Assembly (NCBI GenBank): GCA_937924465.1
Contig: CALDSP010000315.1
Location: 1-10,990, forward strand
DNA: 10,990 nucleotides
Direction of reading: 5' to 3'
From: an uncultured Leptospiraceae bacterium
GTDB taxonomy: Bacteria > Spirochaetota > Leptospiria > Leptospirales > Leptospiraceae
Made by a program: the position numbers and the translations under genes. The notes beneath the pieces are model-generated. The model saw only the letters and a program-made list of their open reading frames with translations, was not told the origin of the DNA and ran no database searches. Below are positions 6,989-10,990 of the stretch, one piece after another (position 1 is the first letter of the stretch; every line of letters starts with the position of its first letter).

Positions 6989-7684
6989 TTAGTCTAAAAT
7001 AATCTGATTCGTTTTTTGACAAACCCATAAAGTTTGGTTTAACTCGGCAGCGTTACTCTCTATTTTTTGCAAAATGCTAGGGTCTTTTTCTAATTTATTC
7101 CAGTCTTCTTTAGAAAGTAACATGAAGCCATCTTTATATTTATAAAGTTCATAGTCTTTTTTAGAGTGAATAAAAACTTGATTCCTTGTTTCTTCATAAT
7201 TGCCTTTGAAGTATTGTACTTCTAATCCTTGTTGAAGGACCTGTTCATCAATCCATAAGTGCTCTGCGACATTATCCTTTCTTAAAATAAAGTAATCGAT
7301 TGTTTCTTGGTTTGTTTCTTTGTTAGAGTAAGTAATGCAAGAAAAAATTCTATCACTTTTTGAATCAAGTTCTAGAGGAGGAAAACTCTGTAAATGAGGT
7401 AGAAATACAAATCCTTCAAACTTGTTGTAAAGCACTTTCGCCCAGAGTCCTTCTTGTTCATCAAAACTTCCATATTCATTTGTAATTTCTACAAGCTCAA
7501 CTTTGGTTCCTTGTGGCAAGAAATCAATGGTTTCTGAATCAAAACTAGTAGATTCATAAGTATAAGTACCTTCGTTATTTTTTACGTAAAGGTAAACTTT
7601 ATTGTCTACAGGTTGAGGAGGAACTTCTTTTTTTTTACAAGATAAATGTAAGATAAAAATTAAAGTAAAAACTATAGTTCGCAT
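6989..7684 (-). CDS. Lipoprotein with bacterial SH3-like domain
   Basis: This is a 231-residue envelope protein. MRTIVFTLIFILHLSC is a lipoprotein signal peptide with lipobox L-H-L-S-C-type ending at Cys16, followed by KKKEVPPQP, a charged, proline-containing linker. Residues about 30-98 look like a bacterial SH3 (SH3b) fold: YLYVKNNEGTYTYE, then FLPQGTKVELVEI, then LWAKVLYNKFEGFVFLPHL, the typical W-x-K-V...G-F-V/W pattern. SH3b domains usually bind peptidoglycan or proteins. The remaining 130 residues are unrecognised and contain two Cys (IFSC, LWVC). There is no Shine-Dalgarno before the ATG. It lies 68 nt downstream of the NAPE-PLD-like lipoprotein on the same strand, so co-transcription and shared location are plausible. 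The SH3 call rests on pattern only. Confidence 0.7.
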   Translation of the reverse strand: MRTIVFTLIFILHLSCKKKEVPPQPVDNKVYLYVKNNEGTYTYESTSFDSETIDFLPQGTKVELVEITNEYGSFDEQEGLWAKVLYNKFEGFVFLPHLQSFPPLELDSKSDRIFSCITYSNKETNQETIDYFILRKDNVAEHLWIDEQVLQQGLEVQYFKGNYEETRNQVFIHSKKDYELYKYKDGFMLLSKEDWNKLEKDPSILQKIESNAAELNQTLWVCQKTNQIILD

Positions 7685-7752
7685 GATAAATATAATTTTT
7701 AAAGATTTGTTTTGTATTTTAGTTTAAAACTTTTTTATTAAAATAAAAAAAG

Positions 7753-8787
7753 TCAATCAAAAAAATGAGTCTCTCCTATTTTTAAGTCAAGTAATTTTGA
7801 TAAATCATTAAATTGCTTTAAAAACTCTTGTTTAGTTAATTTTAAAGGTTCATCTAAAGCTTCATCCGTTAAAATAAAAGTTTGGTAATGCATAGGTAAC
7901 ATATATTTTGCTTTTAAATCTATGAAGGCTTTTATAGAATCCTCTGGATTCATATGCATAGACTTCATAAACCATCTTGGCTCATAAGCACCTATTGGTA
8001 AAATAGCTAAATCTAAATTTTGAAATTGATTTCCAATTTCGGAAAACCCGGAGAAATAACCTGTATCTCCAGCAAAGTAAAAACTATGAGTTTTAGAATG
8101 AACAACAAAACTTCCCCATAAAGTTTTATTTCTATCCCAAAGCCCTCTTGCACTAAAATGTTGAGTAGGGGTAAAATGAATCTCTAAATCAAAGATAGAA
8201 TGGGAATCCCACCAATCTAGTTCTATTACCTTTTCTAATCCTTCTGACTTCAAAAGATCCTTATTTTTGAGCCCTACAAAAAAATAAGGGGAAAATCTTT
8301 TTTCTAATTCTTTTAAAGTAGGAATATCCATATGATCATAATGATTATGACTAATTAAAACAAGATCAATTTTTGGTAAATCTTTCATTTGTACTCCTAC
8401 AGGAGTATAACGCTTAGGTCCAGCAAAGCTAACCGGAGAACACCTCTCTGACCAGATTGGATCGGTTAGTATATTTTTTCCATCTAGTTGAATTAAAATT
8501 GTAGCATGTCCTATCCAAGTAGCGCTTAACTTTTTTGTGTTTTCTTTTAGTTTCGTTCCATCATTTTGCAAAATTTCAAAATGGTAGTCTTTTGGATTTA
8601 AGGATGGTAACTCTTGAAAATGTCTAGAGATTTGCCAAGTGAATACATCCGTTAGTCCTTTAGCTTCTATATTTATATTTAAGTTTCTAAATCCATCTTT
8701 TGTATGATGAGTTTTTAAATTTTCTGAATTTGAAAAACAAGAATTTGTAACAATCATAAGCACTAATCCTAAAATAAAATATATCAT
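7753..8787 (-). CDS. Lipoprotein of the metallo-beta-lactamase fold, NAPE-PLD/RomA-like
   Basis: This 344-residue zinc hydrolase is anchored by lipid. MIYFILGLVLMIVTNSC gives a lipoprotein signal with Cys17. The catalytic domain has the pattern of the N-acyl-phosphatidylethanolamine phospholipase D / RomA / UlaG branch: ATWIGHATILIQ (89-100), LTDPIW (107-112), the metal motif SHNHYDHMD (146-154), TPTQHFSARG (206-215), FAGDTGYF (238-245), PIGAYEPRWFM (264-274), MHMNPEDS (277-284) and the last ligand MHYQTF (His300). All expected metal ligands are present. Family members hydrolyse phosphodiester bonds in phospholipids; this one's substrate is unknown, but an envelope location suits a lipid. The start lacks a Shine-Dalgarno. 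It is divergent from another metallo-beta-lactamase-fold gene (95-nt gap) and followed by an SH3 lipoprotein. Confidence 0.9.
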   Translation of the reverse strand: MIYFILGLVLMIVTNSCFSNSENLKTHHTKDGFRNLNINIEAKGLTDVFTWQISRHFQELPSLNPKDYHFEILQNDGTKLKENTKKLSATWIGHATILIQLDGKNILTDPIWSERCSPVSFAGPKRYTPVGVQMKDLPKIDLVLISHNHYDHMDIPTLKELEKRFSPYFFVGLKNKDLLKSEGLEKVIELDWWDSHSIFDLEIHFTPTQHFSARGLWDRNKTLWGSFVVHSKTHSFYFAGDTGYFSGFSEIGNQFQNLDLAILPIGAYEPRWFMKSMHMNPEDSIKAFIDLKAKYMLPMHYQTFILTDEALDEPLKLTKQEFLKQFNDLSKLLDLKIGETHFFD

Positions 8788-8845
8788 AATTGCATTTCTA
8801 AAGTACTGTTTGAAAATAAAATTCTTTTTTATTTATTAAAAAAAA

Positions 8846-8873
8846 TTGACTGATTCAATTGCTTATACAGAAT
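8846..8873 (+). promoter_or_regulatory. Candidate promoter for the 8883 gene
   Basis: TTGACT (8846-8851) and CAGAAT (8868-8873) are 16 nt apart and predict a start near 8880, leaving a leader of about 3 nt before the ATG. The -35 matches at 5 of 6 positions and the -10 at 4 of 6. No Shine-Dalgarno lies in the AATTTATAACTT before the ATG, so leaderless translation fits. Confidence 0.4.
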
Positions 8874-8882
8874 TTATAACTT

Positions 8883-9911
8883 ATGAGAATTACAAGTCTT
8901 GGAGTGAATTCCGCCTTTGCCACTGGAAAGTATGAAGTAGTTGTATCTTCCGAAAAAATAGAAGCCTTTCTTCAAAGTATTAAAGAAAATATTGGTTCAC
9001 GAGAGAGTCCCCTAGCTCTTTTAAAAGAATTTGAAGAATTTTTTGCAAAGAATAAAATCATTCGTTATAATCCTAAATGGCAGTCCAACTTTTTAATTGA
9101 GTTTGATTGTCCAAACAAACGAGATGGACATTTTCCTTATAGACTTGTATTAGATTTTGGCGGGGATGTTCGCCATAGTTTAAAAGCTTTTGGTTTAACT
9201 GTGAATGATATTGATGGCTATTATGTTTCTCATCCTCATGCCGATCATATTGGTGGAGTGGAGGCAATGGCACTTTCTACTTTTTTTAATCCTTTTTACA
9301 CAAAAGCAAAAGCCAAATGGTTAGACAACGAATTCATTGCCGACAAAATTGTAAATCAAAAGGGAGAATTTCGTTATAAAGTTCCTGACTTTGCTAAACC
9401 CGACTTATACGGACACAAAGATGTCTTACGTGAACTTTGGCAGGCTGCTATGCCCGGTCTTAAAACTTTGCAGGGGGTTAGAGAAGTAACTCTTGAAACT
9501 TACTTTAATGTAATCAGTTTAATTCCCAATCAAGCCTTTACTTTTCAGGATGGAGATCGTACTTGGGAAATTTATACAATGCTTGCTGTTCATATTGTTT
9601 CAGGGGATGATATTATGCCATCTTATGGACTTATTCTAGAGTCTGAAAATAAAACTATTCTTATGCCTACTGATACCCAAATTATGACCCCACCTCAACT
9701 CAAAACACATTATAAAAGAGCAACAGTAATTTACCAAGATTGTGAAACCTCTCCTTTCCCTTCGGGAGTTCATCCCCACATTAACGATTTGCGAAAAGTC
9801 TCTTCAGAATACAAAAAGAAAATGCTCCTCTATCATTATGATGATGAGCCTCAAATTGAAGAAGGAGAGTTCTTAGGTGTTTTAAAAATGGGAGAAAGTC
9901 GAGAATACTAA
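8883..9911 (+). CDS. Metallo-beta-lactamase-fold hydrolase, RNase Z / cyclic phosphodiesterase type
   Basis: This is a 342-residue protein with no signal peptide, so it is predicted to be cytoplasmic. It begins MRITSLGVNSAFATG, in the place where RNase Z-type enzymes carry their first strand and Gly-rich turn. The metal motif is SHPHADHIGG (116-125: His117, His119, Asp121, His122). Further candidate ligands are His237 (LAVHIVSGDD), Asp264 (MPTDTQ, in place of the usual GDT) and His318 (LLYHYDDE). A conserved-looking stretch, YQDCETSPFPSGVHPHINDL (284-303), resembles the late His/Asp part of RNase Z-like proteins. An inserted segment at about 135-215 has no assignment. Substrate is unknown: RNA, a cyclic nucleotide or a lactone are all possible. 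It is not closely related to the divergent lipoprotein hydrolase, despite the shared fold. Confidence 0.82.
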   Translation: MRITSLGVNSAFATGKYEVVVSSEKIEAFLQSIKENIGSRESPLALLKEFEEFFAKNKIIRYNPKWQSNFLIEFDCPNKRDGHFPYRLVLDFGGDVRHSLKAFGLTVNDIDGYYVSHPHADHIGGVEAMALSTFFNPFYTKAKAKWLDNEFIADKIVNQKGEFRYKVPDFAKPDLYGHKDVLRELWQAAMPGLKTLQGVREVTLETYFNVISLIPNQAFTFQDGDRTWEIYTMLAVHIVSGDDIMPSYGLILESENKTILMPTDTQIMTPPQLKTHYKRATVIYQDCETSPFPSGVHPHINDLRKVSSEYKKKMLLYHYDDEPQIEEGEFLGVLKMGESREY

Positions 9912-9941
9912 ATACTACATTAAACCGCTTAAATACCAGAA

Positions 9942-10024
9942 ACAACAATTCAAATGATATTTATTTTTTAGTTATTATCTTATTATATAACTTTAAGAAT
10001 AAAATTGTTGTAAGTTTGAATTGT
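9942..10024 (+). repeat. Two overlapping long-range inverted repeats
   Basis: ACAACAATT (9942-9950) is complementary to AATTGTTGT (10003-10011). The overlapping ACAATTCAAA (9945-9954) is complementary to TTTGAATTGT (10015-10024). The two pairings exclude each other. They lie 31 nt after the stop codon of the 8883 gene and could fold its 3' UTR, but AT-rich DNA produces such matches by chance fairly often. Confidence 0.3.
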
Positions 10025-10153
10025 CAAGCAGAGGCAATGATTTAGGTTTAATATTTTCATAAATCAATGAATACTTTTTATAGTAAAGTTCAAACTCTTA
10101 ATGATTATATATAAACAGTGATATGTTATTCCTTTGCATAATAAGAAGAATGA

Positions 10154-10190
10154 GAAAGTTATTTTTTCTTAAAAAAGAATTTCAACTTTC
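10154..10190. repeat. Composite inverted repeat
   Basis: GAAAGTT (10154-10160) pairs with AACTTTC (10184-10190). Inside, TTCTT (10166-10170) pairs with AAGAA (10175-10179) around an AAAA loop, with a small internal loop between the stems. No U-tract follows on the plus strand; the minus-strand tail is mildly T-rich. Function unknown. Confidence 0.3.
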
Positions 10191-10363
10191 AAAATAATTA
10201 TTCATTATGAAAAGTTTATCTTATTAAAAAAATATAAGCTTATAAAAAGTTTATTATAAAAAAATAATAAAAGATCTTTGTAAGTTTTTATAAAGAGACG
10301 ATATTTTAAATAAAAGAAAAAAAATATTTTTATAAAAATAATAAAATACTTTACATAAGAAAG

Positions 10364-10385
10364 AGTGACTATAAATTATGTCACT
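10364..10385. promoter_or_regulatory. Dyad upstream of the Lys/Ala-repeat gene, possible operator
   Basis: A perfect 6-bp inverted repeat, AGTGAC (10364-10369) with GTCACT (10380-10385), is separated by 10 AT-only bases (22 bp in all, about two helical turns). Half of it also forms a direct repeat of ACTATAAA (10368-10375 and 10383-10390). The spacing suits a dimeric regulator binding just upstream of the -35 region. No regulator can be named. Confidence 0.35.
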
Positions 10386-10396
10386 ATAAAGTACTC

Positions 10397-10429
10397 TGCA
10401 TTCTTATATAAATATAATCTTTGAATGCA
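10397..10429 (+). promoter_or_regulatory. Promoter of the Lys/Ala-repeat gene, framed by a dyad
   Basis: A perfect -10 box TATAAT (10413-10418) predicts transcription start near 10425 and a leader of about 30 nt. No good -35 is seen at the right distance (10390-10395 reads AGTACT). The -10 lies inside a 7-bp inverted repeat, TGCATTC (10397-10403) with GAATGCA (10423-10429), and inside a smaller one, TTATAT-AA-ATATAA (10404-10417). Missing -35 plus a dyad over the -10 suggests dependence on, or blockage by, a DNA-binding protein. Confidence 0.5.
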
Positions 10430-10454
10430 AAAATTAAAAATAGGAGGAACATCA

Positions 10455-10544
10455 ATGGTTGCTAAAAAGAAAGCCGCTAAAAAGAAAGCAGCAAAGAAGA
10501 AAGCCGCTAAAAAGAAAGCAGCAAAAAAGAAAGTCCCAGTTTAG
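10455..10544 (+). CDS. 29-residue Lys/Ala-repeat basic micro-protein (histone H1-tail-like)
   Basis: The gene encodes MV, then AKKK, then four AAKKK units, then VPV and a TAG stop. Fifteen of 29 residues are Lys and nine are Ala; there is no acidic or aromatic residue. It has all the signs of a real gene: Shine-Dalgarno AGGAGG (10442-10447) 7 nt before the ATG, a perfect TATAAT upstream, and a strong terminator 43 nt after the stop. AAKKK-type repeats occur in C-terminal tails of bacterial histone H1-like proteins such as chlamydial Hc2, Bordetella BpH1 and Pseudomonas AlgP, where they bind DNA or RNA by charge. Here the tail stands alone without a folded domain. A nucleoid or RNA-binding role is inference. 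It could also be a relic of a longer gene, but the intact signals argue against that. Confidence 0.8.
   Translation: MVAKKKAAKKKAAKKKAAKKKAAKKKVPV
10473..10532 (+). repeat. Two tandem 30-bp repeats (15-bp sub-units) inside the micro-protein gene
   Basis: Units 10473-10502 and 10503-10532 are identical apart from one base (AAG to AAA in the eighth codon). Each unit encodes AAKKKAAKKK with the Ala codons GCC GCT and then GCA GCA, so the 15-bp halves differ but the 30-bp unit repeats. A partial unit precedes them (10461-10472). Copy changes by 15 or 30 bp keep the reading frame. Confidence 0.9.
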
Positions 10545-10587
10545 TTGTAAGAACAAATCTTCTGCTGGACAATTTAACTTTCTCATT

Positions 10588-10614
10588 AAAACCCGTCAAA
10601 TCTTGACGGGTTTT
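10588..10614. terminator. Strong bidirectional intrinsic terminator
   Basis: A perfect 12-bp stem, AAAACCCGTCAA (10588-10599) with TTGACGGGTTTT (10603-10614), has a 3-nt loop and is followed on the plus strand by T residues to 10616. On the minus strand the stem itself ends in TTTT. It starts 43 nt after the micro-protein stop and lies 5 nt beyond the cutA stop, so it serves both convergent genes. Confidence 0.92.
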
Positions 10615-10619
10615 TTGTT

Positions 10620-10937
10620 TTATTTGGTCATTTCTTGAATCCAATCCAAATAGTCTTTACTTCCTCCTTCTAGTTTATAATAAATCACACATGGGTTTTC
10701 ATAAGAATGAAGATCTTTTACTCTCTTTGTAAGTTCTTCAATTCTTTGAGAAGTAGTTTTGAGTATAAGAATAGCTTCTTTGTCTTCTTGTAATTTATCT
10801 TTCCAAATATAAATAGACTCCATAGAGGAAATACAATTTGCACAAGCAGCAAGTTTTTCTTCTACTACTGCTTTTCCAATAGCTTTTGCCTCTTCTAGAT
10901 TACTACAAGTAATATAAACAAGTAAGAAACCTTCCAT
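10620..10937 (-). CDS. cutA: Divalent-cation tolerance protein CutA
   Basis: At 105 residues this is a normal-length CutA1, a small trimeric cytoplasmic protein with a ferredoxin-like, PII-related fold. In E. coli cutA mutants change copper tolerance; the molecular role is not settled. Family motifs are VYITCSNLEEA (7-17), VVEEKLAACANC (24-35), SIYIWKDKLQEDKEAILILK (41-60) and the signature LHSYENPCV (76-84, usually LHPYEVP), then GSKDYLDWI (92-100). The ATG at 10937 has AAGGAG (10943-10948) 5 nt upstream. It stands alone in the window, convergent with the Lys/Ala micro-protein gene and sharing its terminator. The upstream 50 bp is AT-rich with TATAAA and TAATAT but no clear -35. Confidence 0.95.
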   Translation of the reverse strand: MEGFLLVYITCSNLEEAKAIGKAVVEEKLAACANCISSMESIYIWKDKLQEDKEAILILKTTSQRIEELTKRVKDLHSYENPCVIYYKLEGGSKDYLDWIQEMTK

Positions 10938-10990
10938 GTTTTCTCCTTTTTTATAATGATATTAGAAAAAATTTTAAAAAACTAAATTTC

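Larger units (their letters stand above)
9912..10390. other. Very AT-rich intergenic region, no gene seen
   Basis: Together with the promoter segment that follows, the gap between genes is 543 bp. By hand count only 24 of 180 bases in 10201-10380 are G or C (about 13%). Six-frame reading gives only peptides of a few residues. It contains long A and T tracts, the 12-bp palindrome TATAAGCTTATA (10233-10244), a direct repeat AAAAGTTTAT (10210-10219 and 10245-10254), a composite hairpin at 10154-10190, and long-range inverted repeats at 9942-10024. Strong intrinsic curvature is likely. No terminator for the upstream gene could be identified. Confidence 0.6.

Noticed and set aside
7729..7753. A/T hairpin between the two lipoprotein genes as a terminator
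   Set aside because: The 11-bp stem has a single G-C pair and a bulge, so it is too weak to call; co-transcription of the pair remains possible.
9073..9273. 66-codon minus-strand open frame opposite the 8883 gene
   Set aside because: It overlaps the metal-binding motif region of a clear enzyme gene; the His/Gln-rich peptide is the complement of that coding sequence.
10201..10380. CRISPR-like or regularly spaced repeats in the AT-rich gap
   Set aside because: The repeats are short, only two copies each, irregularly spaced and made of A/T tracts; there are no cas genes.

Overview
This is an AT-rich chromosomal window with housekeeping genes at both ends and an accessory stretch of secreted and hypothetical proteins in the middle. 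There are no insertion sequences, phage genes, CRISPR arrays, tRNAs or rRNAs. The ETF subunits, the pattern of Cys-anchored lipoproteins with loose, Phe-tolerant lipoboxes, and an outer-membrane beta-barrel candidate suggest a diderm spirochaete, most likely a low-GC member of the Leptospiraceae. That placement is an inference from protein style; no search was run.

Layout. Positions 1-156 (minus) are the 5' end of an unrecognised gene that runs off the left edge. A 412-bp gap follows. Positions 569-5502 hold four minus-strand genes, transcribed in the order glmS (UDP-hexosamine synthesis for peptidoglycan and lipid A), a signal-peptide-bearing beta-barrel candidate, etfB and etfA (electron transfer flavoprotein). 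etfB and etfA are 12 nt apart and form an operon. Positions 5646-6939 (plus) encode two small exported Cys-containing proteins of unknown function. Positions 6989-8787 (minus) encode two lipoproteins: a metallo-beta-lactamase-fold NAPE-PLD/RomA-like phosphodiesterase and a downstream SH3-domain lipoprotein. A second, unrelated metallo-beta-lactamase-fold enzyme (8883-9911) is divergent from them. After a 543-bp, extremely AT-rich gap comes a 29-codon gene made almost entirely of (Ala-Ala-Lys-Lys-Lys) repeats. It has a consensus -10 box, a strong Shine-Dalgarno and a strong terminator. The terminator is shared with convergent cutA (10620-10937).

Two styles of translation start can be seen. The etf, outer-membrane, Lys/Ala-repeat and cutA genes have clear Shine-Dalgarno sequences. 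Several accessory genes (1-156, 5646, 8883) have none and carry TTGACA/T only 34-37 nt before the ATG, as expected for leaderless or nearly leaderless mRNAs.

The least ordinary element is the Lys/Ala micro-protein, which resembles an isolated histone-H1-type tail, together with the dyad-rich AT-rich DNA in front of it. The lipoprotein hydrolase/SH3 pair is the next most interesting. I see no gene cluster that clearly forms a known or new defence or biosynthetic system.
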